Of a DNA stretch of 64,000 nt, positions 1-9,568 are shown in pieces. The notes beneath the pieces were generated by a model. It searched no databases. It worked only from the letters and a program-made list of their open reading frames with translations, and was not told the DNA's origin. The position numbers were made by a program, and so were the translations under genes. The DNA is from Lunularia cruciata (Eukaryota > Streptophyta > Marchantiopsida > Lunulariales > Lunulariaceae), in NCBI GenBank assembly GCA_948567375.1, contig OX419756.1:62784552-62848551 (forward strand), in the 5' to 3' direction. Every line of letters starts with the position of its first letter. Position 1 is the first letter of the stretch.

Positions 1-1236
1 AAAGCGTCAATCCCGATACAAAGACTCCAGAGAAGAAGGCGAGTATCAGGAGAACACAAGGAGAGAAGAGAGACCACTCCGCGGGAGGAAGTAGTTGCCA
101 GTGATGGAGTCGAGTACCTGCGAGAGGTGGTGTGTCCTTTGTTGGTGAAACTGGAGTACAAGAAGAAGGAGATGCAGTCGACTTGTCCATAGGTGAAGAT
201 TGTTCTACAGGTCTTATTGAAATTAGAAGAAGAGAACTCGGAGTTGAAGAGAGGTATAACCCAAGGTGAGGAGGAGAGAGAAGTACTGCAAGCGGAGGCA
301 ATAAGGAGAAGTCAGGTAATTGAAGACCTGAAGAGGGAAGTGAGCTATTGAGAGGATCTTGTGAGGAAGAGTGACATAGCAAGAGAGAGATAGGTAGCTG
401 AACACAAAATCTTGAAGCAACAGTTTGCTGATTCAAGAAAAGAACTTATCCATGCTATGGCGAGGGTAGCAGCAAAGGATCAAGAGCTCGATAGAGTGAT
501 GGAGAGTATGGAGGAGAAGAAGCAACTCTGGCAAAGAGAGTTGGCTGCGCGGTATAGAGAAGAAGAGAGATTATGAGAGTTACTTCATAATCAAGAAGAG
601 AAAGTTGTATAGAAGGAGAAGGAGAAGGAGACGGTGAAAGCCAAGTTCGAGGCAGAGTTGGCGATGTACCGAGAGGAATGGCTTGCAGATCGGGAATGAG
701 AAAGGAAGACAAGATTGGAGCCATTGAAGGAGATAGTCCTCAGGGTGAACGCAATGTTAAGTACAGAAGCCAACGTTCAAATTGAAGAAGCACGTTTGCA
801 CGAGTTAAAGTTGTTGGTGCAAGAGACAAGGCGTAGACAAGCAAAAGACACCGAGATGAATGCCTTGTTGATCAAATTAAGAACTCGTGTAGACAGAAAG
901 GTTTTAGAGGTAGAGGATAACATTTCAATTAGATTAGACTTAGTGAAAATAGAGCTAGAAAAACTTCGGAAAGATGTTAGAGCAAAACCCGAAGTAGATA
1001 ACATAGGAGTCCAAATGTCTTTGGAGTTACCATCAGAGACATTAGAGAAAAGTGGGTCCGGAGATAAGGACTTAGATAGATTACCCACTAGTGGAATTTC
1101 AGATCAAGAAAGAGAGTTGCTGGAATTGGTAGAAGAAGTAGAAGATGTGAAACCCGAGGAAAAAGTGATAGGAAGTAAAATTACTTCGGGTTTGGGTTTG
1201 AAAGCCAAAGAAGAAGTAGACATCGGATCGGATTAG
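1..1236 (+). pseudogene. C-terminal part of the C-family LTR ORF (broken)
   Basis: Frame 1 from base 1 to the stop at 1234-1236 matches the second half of the 857-codon ORF at 47172-49745 (minus). It covers the arginine-rich linker, the long Glu/Lys/Arg-rich coiled coil, and the tail that ends near VDIGSD. The copy is dead: in-frame stops lie near 190, 349, 391, 574 and 697, and only codons from 715 onward form an uninterrupted 173-codon run. The function of the family is unknown (see the intact copy). The start lies outside the window. Confidence 0.85.
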
Positions 1237-2028
1237 TAACAGATTTGAGATTTGAAGAGGCAGATATGAAGAGGTGCATTGTCATTTTGGATCTGCAGGT
1301 TAGAACAGTTGTTGTAGAACGGTATAGTTGTTAGAACTGTCAATTGCTTCACTACTTAAGAGTGGCATTCGCAGTCAAATGTTGTTCATTGCTCATTATT
1401 TCTGAGAATAGATAAAGCAAAGTGTTGTGAAGCAGTGCTCGTAGCTTGAGCTTGATTCCGAGTATCAACTTTGTGTCTATGTTTGTGAGTGTTTGAAGAA
1501 ATTTGAAGTGCAAGTCAAAGTGCTTGTTGGATGTTGGATTCCATAGCCTTGATCTTCATTCTGTGTGTTTGATCCTGAGTAAAGTGCAATCAAAGCAATG
1601 CCTTGACAGATCTAAGAGGAATTGTAGTGTTGGTAGTATTCTGCACTTGTGAGTGCAGTGCAAAGTTGATGTGAAGCAATTTCAATCGAGGAAGTTGTGC
1701 CTTCAGTGGAGGGGTGGAACACAATTTTGAGGCAAAGTCATTTTGCAGTGAAGTGCTATTCTCGGGAGAGCCTGATCATCACAATCAAGATTGTTTGGAA
1801 AGAATTGAAAGAATTGTGATTAAGGAGTGTGAATTTGTGACAAGATTGCAAGTCAATGTTTGTTACTCTCTTCTGGGTGTGGTTTCTACCTGAGAGATTA
1901 AAGACGCAACCAAGAAGAACTAAATTGTTACTTTGACTTCGTATTTGGACATTTTTGACTCATATCTCTATGGGAACAAACTTTACTTATCCAATAACCG
2001 CAAAAGTGAAATTTGTCGGGTTGTCACA
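1..2028 (+). mobile_element. C0: right part of a giant C-family LTR, cut by window edge
   Basis: This stretch aligns throughout with the right part of the complete C LTRs at 11159-14880 and 35471-39256. It ends in the family terminus TTGTCACA at 2021-2028. The next bases, AAAGC (2029-2033), are probably the right copy of the target duplication; the left copy lies outside the window. The host sequence that resumes at 2029 is the integrase end of family B, so C0 inserted into a B element at the position equivalent to about 54650 in B1. Bases 1237-2028 are the non-coding LTR tail behind the ORF remnant. They include the TTAAG box near 1356 and the conserved stretch around 1480-1700, and nothing coding is visible in them. 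Confidence 0.9.
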
Positions 2029-2402
2029 AAAGCATTCATAGGAGATTGAAGAAAGCACAAGAAGGTGATGCAGAGAAGTCAAGGAAAGATCAACTCATGG
2101 AGTTGGAAGAGGCAAGAGCAGTTGCTATGGTTCGAGTGGAGCAAGCCCAAAGGAAACAAAAGGAGAGCTATGACAAGACGCAAGGCAAGAAGAAGGTGGA
2201 GACTTTCAAAGAAGGTGATTGGGTAATGTTGTTTGATTCCATTCGATTCAAGAGAGTGCAAAAGAAGTTTTTGCCTAAGTACTTTGGACCTTTCATAATG
2301 GAGAAGGTGTGGGGCAATTACACCTATGATCTCAAAGAGTTGGGAGGAAGACACTTTGATAGGATTAACCATGATAAGTTGAAGATGTACCATAGAAGGT
2401 AG
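2029..2402 (+). pseudogene. Integrase C-terminal fragment of B0
   Basis: An open frame runs to the stop at 2400-2402 and matches the integrase C-terminal region of B1, which ends at 55022. It contains a basic helical stretch rich in Glu/Lys/Gln, the GDWVMLFDS segment, and the GPF...Y-L-x-x-LGG...HDKLKMY part typical of the C-terminal DNA-binding region of gypsy integrases. It has lost the zinc-binding and catalytic domains because C0 inserted upstream. The first codons of the open frame (2013-2028) belong to the C0 LTR, so the apparent methionine is not a real start. Non-functional on its own. Confidence 0.85.
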
Positions 2403-2440
2403 AGAGACCTTCACTTTGAGGACAAAGTGAAAACTTAGTC

Positions 2441-2450
2441 CGGGGGTAAA
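2441..2450 (+). other. Polypurine tract of B0
   Basis: CGGGGGTAAA lies directly before the 3' LTR. The same sequence precedes the 3' LTRs of B1 (55062-55071), B3 (minus strand, 18574-18583) and, altered, B4 (33256-33265). In LTR retrotransposons this tract primes plus-strand DNA synthesis. Confidence 0.75.
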
Positions 2451-3141
2451 TGTAACACCCATATGTGCATGTGTGTGGTATTGTGAATTTAACTTGATAT
2501 TACAAGTACTTAAGAGATATTATTTATATAGAGATAAAGGATGGTTCTATATTATTCATGGTTAGCTAAAGTTAGTCATAGCTAAGATAGAGGGGACCTT
2601 ACTTTAGAGGAAGTAGAAAAGATGAGCACCACTATTTTGGATTTAAGTGTGTTGACTTGGTATTATTCCTAGGTGTTTGGCTTTGAGGAAAGAGTTGAGA
2701 ACTCTTAGGCCCGCAAGCCTTTTTGTTTTGGATTCTTCTTTAGTCCAAGGATAGCCCATGTGAAGGAATCCTTGACTTAGTGGTTGGGTCAAGATAAGAC
2801 CACATGCTTAGGGGAATATGCCCATGTGAATGGATATTCATTTCTACTTTTTGACTTTACTTGACTTTTAGTCTAGTAACTTGAGTTACTACGGTAATTA
2901 GTAACTTTGGTACGTAACTATTTCACAAGTATATAAACAAGGGGTGAGGAGGTAGTCATCATCCTTTCATTTGCAACTATCTTTCTCTCATTGAGTTCTC
3001 TAGTGAGCAATCTCTTGAGTCTTGGAGTGTTAGCCTTAGAGGAGTATGATGGAGTTGGGGTTCCTTGCCTTCTTAGTCCATGGTGCGCTACCATAATAGC
3101 CATCAGAGGTTCCTCCTGAGTGAGAGACAGGCCGGCTCACA
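2451..3141 (+). repeat. Family B 3' LTR (B0)
   Basis: The 691-bp LTR starts TGTAACACCC and ends CTCACA (TG...CA ends). It matches the LTRs at 17882-18573 (-), 27447-28136 (-), 33266-33934, 42472-43163 and 55072-55775. A TATA-like TATATAAACA is present near 2929. No ORF of note. Confidence 0.92.
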
Positions 3142-3142
3142 G

Positions 3143-3790
3143 AGCTGACTTGGTTGAGGAGCATGGGATCCGTTCAGCGACGAGTGTTTTATGCAGGCAA
3201 CAGCGGCTAGATTGGAGGAGTAGCCAGCTAGACCGGCCTTTGAGAGAGCACGGTTTACACCTGGTGTTGTCCTATTGGATAACCAAAGGGGGATTTTTCA
3301 TTTGGTGGGACCTTCAAGGAAGGTCTATACACCACAAAGAGTCTTGTTAGACTCTGGTGCGTAGCCTCTTATGTTGGGGAAGGCTGCAGTTGTTGGTCTA
3401 GAGTCACGGAAGACCAATGTGGAGAGGTGTCCATTTCAGATCCAGATATCTCTAGGTGGTGGTTCGACATAGTACATCACACGTGGAGAGCTTGTTGTTC
3501 AGGTTCAGCCTGGTCATCCAATTGATAGCTCGGTGGTGAGAGCTCAAGCTATTGCGACGATAGCTGAGTCATATGATGTGCTAGTTGGGGGAGCAGTGTT
3601 ATACCCTATGGGTTTCAACATTGTCTATTGGGAGGAGACAACCTCTTATAGACCTGGTTGGCAGTCTGGTGAGGGACGGTTATGTTGCCTACCAGTACGC
3701 TTCAGTAGTGGCAATCTGGGCTCACTACAGCCCGGGACCATGGCAGCATCAGTTTTAGCTTTCAGCGGTGCAGTCACTTGGCCTGGTGAC
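3143..3790 (+). pseudogene. Element D retropepsin-type aspartic protease and linker
   Basis: Frame 2 carries VLLDSGA (3341-3361), the catalytic Asp-Ser-Gly of retroviral-type proteases, followed by a leucine-rich flap-like region and YDVLVGGAVLYP near 3570-3605, the usual second hydrophobic-Gly motif. Then comes a YRPGWQ motif at about 3650-3665. It would cut the Gag-Pol polyprotein. Stops occur directly after the active site (TAG at 3362-3364) and near 3470, so the copy is inactive. Upstream (3142-3340) the same frame has further stops. The frame passes without a gene boundary into the methyltransferase region, with shifts around 3790-4010, where a different frame looks more protein-like. 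Confidence 0.8.
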
Positions 3791-4009
3791 TTGTTGGAGT
3801 GGAACGCCATGCAGAGGATACTCCAGTACCAGAGGAGATCACTCGGCTTTGGAGTACAAGTGGGATTGTTCCATCCACCTTGGATGTTTCATTGTGGAGT
3901 TCAGAGGAGGCATTGCAACAACATGCAGATCAGTTGGTGCAGCAGGCTTGGAGTGGAGCCTTCGTACCATCAGGGGATGAGTGTGAGGATGAGCCTCCAG
4001 AAGGCAATT

Positions 4010-4990
4010 GCTTTGACACCTCTAGATACCACACTCATTGCTTGGCAATATCCAATAGAGGGGATATGCCTATTGGAGTTGTTTGGTGGGATCACCACCA
4101 GACTAGGTGTGGTGTTACAGACGGGTATACGAGTACAGAGGTACTTGTATGTAGAGAGAGATGAGACTGCTTGGCCTATTGGTATCCGGAGTTATTACCG
4201 ATGTCAATAGTCAAAGGTTACCAGAAGGCCCTACCAGGAGACATTTCCTTACTGGGGGCGCATGACCTAGAGAGACATGGGCCTATTTACTTGGTGATTT
4301 TTGGATGGCCATGTTAGGGACATACACGTGCGGGCCGCGGTTTGGGTCTTCAGGATCCTTGTTCTGGTGTGTTTTGGGAGATGTTACGGATACTACGACA
4401 TCTCCAGGTTCATCAGTATGTTTCTCCAGCTAACCTTTTGGAGAATGTTCCCTTGATGGGTGATTCTTGCACTAGAGTGGTGGCGAGTACACATCAGGTC
4501 CATTCTTGGATGGGACCTATTGTATTGTTACATGCAGCTAGAGTGGGATCATGGGCTCATGGTCTTTGTCTTTGGTAGATGAACCTCTTACCCGGAGAGG
4601 TTCTACAACGCACTTATGATGGGATTCAACGACTTGACCACATCCTTGTTGATGATATCTTGGATGCTGGGCGTCAGTCTCAAACAATGGTAGTGGCTGA
4701 TAGGTCACCTATGGTAGTGGTAAACCTAGTTGGACAGCCTAGAGCTGCATTTCCTACACTCATGAGTTTCCTAGGCTCTCATGCTTTTTGAGAGGGAGGA
4801 CTTGGACTTGTTTGGGACTCATAGTTACAGCAATTGGTGGAGCCCAACGCTGATGAGAGAGAGTAGGCAATGGGTTTTTGCACCGGTATTACCGCTATTC
4901 CAGTAGTGTCAAAGGCATCCAGGCCTTAGGTGTTAGGTCAAGCTATGGACCTGAACTATTTGACCTGGATTGTGAGCCTTGGCTTGGCAG
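4010..4990 (+). pseudogene. DNMT3-like cytosine-5 DNA methyltransferase domain inside element D pol
   Basis: Several cytosine-5 methyltransferase motifs occur in the correct order. Motif I (SAM binding) is LLELFGG at 4070-4090. Motif IV has the catalytic Pro-Cys at 4309-4314, where the usual following Gln codon is now TAG (4315-4317), a single C-to-T change. Motif VI is Glu-Asn-Val at 4441-4449. A motif VIII-like segment with Ala-His and a Trp-containing end lies at 4552-4578, then a second TAG. Motif IX/X-like segments are PNADERE...AMGF (4843-4878) and LGQAMD (4933-4950). The order and the Ala-His...Trp...Asn-Leu spacing recall the DNMT3 group more than bacterial-type or CMT enzymes; this is an alignment by eye. 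It lies between protease and RT, with RT following in the same frame, so it was part of the polyprotein. At least one frameshift (about 4200-4225) and several stops make it inactive. Confidence 0.82.
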
Positions 4991-5316
4991 AGCAATGTAG
5001 GATGTGCTTGATAGGCATCACCACTCGGACACTTGTGAGCCGTGTGCCTATCAAGACGATTCAGGCACATGCTAGGCGCGATGGACCGAGTGGACATGGT
5101 ATTCTTGGGACACATCCAGTAGCTACTAAGGAGAGTGGTCTACTTGGAGTCCATCTAGGTCAGCGTGGGCTACTTGGATTACACCCTTGGTCCATATGGG
5201 ATGCAACTAGAGAACGTGTGGAGCTTGCAGCCAGAGTGGAGGGAGTTTTTTGCACAGAGGTTGGGACCTCTAGTGGTCGGGAGCATGACACTATTGCTCC
5301 CAAGGGCTCAATGTAG

Positions 5317-6790
5317 CAATTAGTCAGTACGTCTTCCACTCCTACTACAGTTACAGAGGATACTTGGGAGCCAGATCTTGGACCCAAGCTTACTGGAGAG
5401 GAAAGACGGAGGGTTTGGAGGTTCTTGAGGAGTCACACGAGTTGTTTTGCCTTCAGTATGAAGGATTTGGTTGCTCTGAAGGGACTTGGTATACAGATTG
5501 AGCTGACTAGCAACACACCAGTTTTTCGACATCCTTATCGATATAGTGATATGAAGAGGACATTGATTTAGAGCCAGAGAAGTGACCTTTTTGAGGCTAG
5601 TTTGGTGGAGATTTCACATGGAGAGTATGCATCAGCAACAATGATACCGGCCAAGAAGGATATGCATGGCAACTATACAGATAGGCGGATGTGTGGAGAT
5701 TACCGTCCTATCAACCGATAGACCAGGGCTGATTGGTATGCCATGCCTACACCGGAGGAGATTTTTGATGCGATTGGGCATCCAAAGGTCTTCAATACTT
5801 TGGATCTTTGAGCGGGATATCATCAGTTGTCGATCAGGGAGGAGGATAAGTCCAAGACAACATTTTGGGCTATTGATCCTCACGGCAAGGATGTGTTATA
5901 TCAATGGAGGTTCTTACCATTTGGATTGAAGAACGCTCTTGTTGAGTTCCAGAGGGTCATGGATAGGATCCTAGCTAGATTGGATTTTGCTCGGTGCTAT
6001 ATTGATGACATTTTGGTTCATAGCACTACTATGGAGGAGCATGAGAGACAGTTCTTGGAGGTGTTTGAGAGGTTGAGATCTCATGGACTCAAATTACATC
6101 CTAGGGAGTGTAGGTTCTTCCATGAGCAGGTTGAGTATTTGGGTCACACTATCAACCCCGAAGGACTTGGTGTCCAACAGACCAAGGTGGAGGCTATTGC
6201 ACATATTCCTTAGCCTACGGATGTGAGCAGAGTGTGAGCATTCCTTGGGCTGGCAAACTTTTATTGCCGCTATGTTAGAGGATTTAGTGTCATTGCCGAG
6301 GCCTTGATGAAGCTGACCAAGCTTACACATGAGTGGTGTTGGGGAGGTGAGCAGGAGAGAGCTTTCGTAGAGCTCAAGGAGAGGTTGACATCTGGTCCTA
6401 TTTTGAGGAGGCCGATCAGGAGACGACCATTTCAAGTTCACATTGATTGGAGTATGTTGGGGCTTGGAGCGGTGCTCACCCAACATGATGATGAGGAGAA
6501 GGAGTTTGTGGTGGCCTATGCTAGTCGCTCCAACAATTCAGTGGAGGCGAAGTATAGTTCATATGAGGGAGAGTGTTTGGCAACAGTTTGGGCAGTAGCA
6601 CATTTCCAATGTTATCTATTTGGTAACCCCTTCACTCTCATCACTGATCATCAGCCGTTGAAGTGGTTGATGGAGTCCGACAAGCTATCAAGGAAGCTTG
6701 CACAATGGGCTCTGATTTTATAGGAATATGATTTCACGGTTGTTCATAGACCTGGAGTGGTGAAGATGCAGATGGGTTGAGTAGAAACCC
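5317..6790 (+). pseudogene. Element D reverse transcriptase and RNase H
   Basis: RT copies the element RNA into DNA and RNase H removes the RNA. Visible in one frame are CGDYRPIN near 5695-5720, LDL.AGYHQL at 5803-5829, FLPFGLKNA at 5911-5937 and the catalytic YIDD at 5998-6009. The RT connection ends in FLGLANFY (6241-6264). RNase H follows with HIDWS (6439-6453), AYASRS (6517-6534), YEGEC (6562-6576) and ITDHQPLKW (6640-6666). The region ends with DADGLSRNP at 6769-6795, the usual end of RNase H in gypsy elements, reached after a one-base shift. Stops at 5569, 5720, 5809, 6212, 6236 and 6721 show decay. Confidence 0.92.
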
Positions 6791-7010
6791 ATGTCCCAGC
6801 CAGCAGGATCAGACCGGAGCACGTTGTCATCGGGAAAATAGCCCACGTGTACTCTTGAGGCTTTTGGGCTTTGAGGTAAAGGACAGGAAAGAAAGGGCTT
6901 GGAGAGGGAGGACTAGAGAGGAGTTTTTTTCAAAGAAGAGGGCCAGAACAGGCAGAAAAGGAGGAGGAGAATTCTCAGAGAGATAGGCTTGGACAGGAAG
7001 GAAAAGGAAG

Positions 7011-7370
7011 GAGAGAAAGGCCTGCTGGGAGAAAGGGAGAATTATTGAAGGGCTAGGGCTTGGCCAGGAGAGGAGGAGAATTTTTGAAAGTGCTTGCTGT
7101 GCAGATTTTTGGAGAGAAAGGCCTGCTGGGAGAAAGGGAGGATTATCGAAGGGCTAAGGCTTGGCCAAGAGAGAAGGAGAATTTTTGAAAGTGCTTGTTG
7201 TGCAGATTTTTGGAGAGAAGGCCTGTTGGGAGAAAGGGAGAATTATCAAAGGGCTAAGGCTTGGCCAAGAGAGAAGGAGAATTTTGGAAAGTGCTTGCTG
7301 TGCAGAAATTTTGGACAGAAAGGCCTGCTGGGAGAAAGGAGAATTATCAAAGCGTTAAGGCTTGGCCATG
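7011..7370 (+). repeat. Approx. 101-bp tandem repeats (4 units) in element D spacer
   Basis: Units begin with GAGAAAGGCCTGCTGGGAGA or close variants near 7013, 7113, 7213 and 7315. Each contains GGCTTGGCCA and AAGTGCTTG. The repeat keeps an open frame over about 400 bp (7094-7495), which follows from its base composition and repeated structure and is not evidence of a protein. It sits between RNase H and integrase of element D. Confidence 0.85.
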
Positions 7371-8640
7371 AAGGAGAGGAATTTTCAAAATGTGAGAGGG
7401 GAGGGTTGTGCTTGGACCAGGAGAGGAATTTTCAAAATGTGATGGGAGTCTTGCAGGGCTGTGCTTGGACCAGGATAGGAATTTTTGAAATGTGAAGGGA
7501 GTCTTGAAGGGCTGAAGGCTTTTGGAGATGCCTGAGGGCTGTGTTTTGGACCAGGATAGGAATTTTTGAAATGTGAAAGGAGTCTTGAAGGGCTGAAGGC
7601 TTTTGGAGATGCCTTAGGGCTGTGTTTTGGACCAGGAGAGAATTTTTCAAAATGTGAGAGGAGTCTTGAAGGGCTGGGCTTGGACCAGGAGAGGAATTTT
7701 CAAAATGTGAGAGGGCATGGCTGTGCTTGGACCAGGAGAGGAATTTTTGAAATGTGATGGGAGTCTTGCAGGGCTGTGCTTGGACCAGGATAGGAATTTT
7801 TGAAATGTGAAGGGAGTCTTGAAGGGCTGAAGGCTTTTGGAGATGCCTTAGGGCTGTGTTTTGGACCAGGATAGGAATTTTCAAAATGTGAAGGAGTCTT
7901 GAAGGGCTGAAGGCTTTTGGAGATGCCTTAGGGCTGTGTTTTGGACCAGGAGAGAATTTTTCAAAATGTGAGAGGAGTCTTGAAGGGCTGGGCTTGGACC
8001 AGGAGAGGAATTTTCAAAATGTGAGAGGGCATGGCTGTGCTTGGACCAGGAGAGGAATTTTCAAAATGTGATGGGAGTCTTGCAGGGCTGTGCTTGGACC
8101 AGGATAGGAATTTTTGAAATGTGAAGGGAGTCTTGAAGGGCTGAAGGCTTTTGGAGATGCCTTAGGGCTGTGTTTTGGACCAGGATAGGAATTTTCAAAA
8201 TGTGAAGGGAGTCTTGAAGGGCTGAAGGCTTTTGGAGATGCCTTAGGGCTGTGTTTTGGACCAGGAGAGAATTTTTCAAAATGTGAGAGGAGTCTTGAAG
8301 GGCTGGGCTTGGACCAAGAGAGGAATTTTCAAAATGTGAGAGGGCAGGGCTGTGCTTGGACTAGGAGAGGAATTTTCAAAATGTGAGGGGAGTCTTGCAA
8401 GGCTGTGCTTGGACCAGGATAGGAATTTTTGAAATGTGAAAGGAGTCTTGAAGGGCTGAAGGCTTTTGGAGATGCCTTAGGGCTGTGTTTTGGACCAGGA
8501 GAGAAATTTTCGAAATGTGAAGGGAGTCTTGCAGGGCTGAAGGATTTTGGAGATGCCGTAGGGCTATGCTTGGACCAGGAGAGAAATTTTTGAAATGTGA
8601 GGGGAGTCTTGCAGGGCTGTGCTTGGATCAGGAGATGCTA
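7371..8640 (+). repeat. Higher-order tandem repeat, approx. 315-bp period, in element D spacer
   Basis: Sub-units of about 50-90 bp all contain a GGACCAGGA core, an AATTTT(C/T)(A/G)AAATGTGA block and GAGTCTTG. They are arranged in a larger unit that recurs about every 315 bp: the diagnostic block GATGGGAGTCTTGCAGGGCT begins near 7441, 7756 and 8070, with a variant near 8386. Long open frames on both strands (for example 7432-7884 minus) come from the repeat and are not genes. Confidence 0.88.
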
Positions 8641-9560
8641 TTTCAAAATCTGAGGGAGAAAAAGTGTTTTCTCTCGAAGGATTGAACAATGTGCAGGAGA
8701 GGAAAAGCTTGGACAGAAGAGAAAATTTTGCAAGTCTGAAGGGGTTTGGGCAGAAGTTGAAGAGAACAAAATTTCATAGGGAAGCAAGAGGATAGGAGAT
8801 TCAGACAGTAGAGAATTTTTGCAGGTCTGAAGGGGATTTGCTGCAGAAGTTGCCAAAGGATATCTCCCGAAGTCAGGAAGAAGAGGAGGAGAATTTTGAA
8901 GTGGATCAGTTCATCTGAAGCAAGGGCAAGAAAATATTTGAAGTTGGTTGGCCTGTTTGGATGGAGTGAATCTGATCTGCAAAACAAGGCATAGGAGAAT
9001 GAAGAGGTTCGGAGGGTGAGTTGCCTTGTCTGCTGTCAGACAGAGTATGTGTGAAGTGTCGGGCTGAGTTGATGAGCAGTTGCAACCTTAGGGGCAGGCA
9101 TTGCCTTGACTAGAACTATTTGACTTATCCAACCTTGTGAACTTTGTTGTTGGAATTCTTGTGAATGATGAGTCTTGGAAGCGGATTTGTGTTATGAATT
9201 GTGACTAGAGTTGAGGAAAACTCCATTGTAGGAGCTCTTAGTCTGGTCCAGGTGAAAAGCATAATTAAATGATCTGAGTGTCCGGGTTTAGGTTCAGTTA
9301 GATCACTCAGTTGTTGTTTATTTTATTTTATCAAAGGGCCACCTGACCTAGGTCTATGAACTGCCAGATCCCAAACCATAGCTTGAACCTGACGAGAAAA
9401 TAGGATATGAGACCAGGCAGAGGTAGAAACCATAACACCAGACTCGCATGACAAGATTGGTTTTGCAAAAGTCAAGGATAAAACAAAACCTTCAGGGTGA
9501 GCCAACCTCAGGGAAACTGAAACAACAAGTACATATAGAGACAAATTCTCGACAATCCAG
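8641..9560 (+). other. Element D spacer without recognisable gene
   Basis: This continues the purine-rich spacer between RNase H and integrase. It shows scattered GGAGAATTTT-type echoes of the upstream repeat to about 8910, then unique sequence. I see no protein domain, RNA gene or clear element ends. It may be the diverged polyprotein linker before integrase or an unrecognised old insertion. Confidence 0.5.
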
Positions 9561-9568
9561 GAGTAGGT

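Larger units (their letters stand above)
2029..3141 (+). mobile_element. B0: 3' remnant of a family B gypsy element
   Basis: This holds the last part of integrase (2029-2402), a short non-coding piece, a purine-rich tract, and a complete 3' LTR. Its 5' portion was separated by the C0 insertion and lies outside the window. In sequence it is closest to the 3' end of B1 (54650-55775). The two share the LTR variants CATATG and GAATTTAAC near the left LTR end. It sits directly against element D at 3142, so the B element probably inserted into D upstream of the protease; the left flank needed to confirm this is not visible. Confidence 0.88.

Noticed and set aside
3120-3350. 76-codon frame starting in the B0 LTR
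   Set aside because: It runs over the LTR-element D junction in a frame unrelated to the protease frame.
7432-7884. 150-codon minus-strand open frame with regular repeats
   Set aside because: It is the translation of the tandem repeat on its open strand. It starts and ends at repeat edges and has no domain.
7011-8640. Regular repeats that might suggest a CRISPR-like array
   Set aside because: Units are contiguous and variable, without unique spacers of constant length. This is plant retrotransposon DNA.
8641-9560. Thought of a second insertion between RNase H and integrase of D
   Set aside because: No TG...CA ends or target duplication could be found, so it is left as a spacer.
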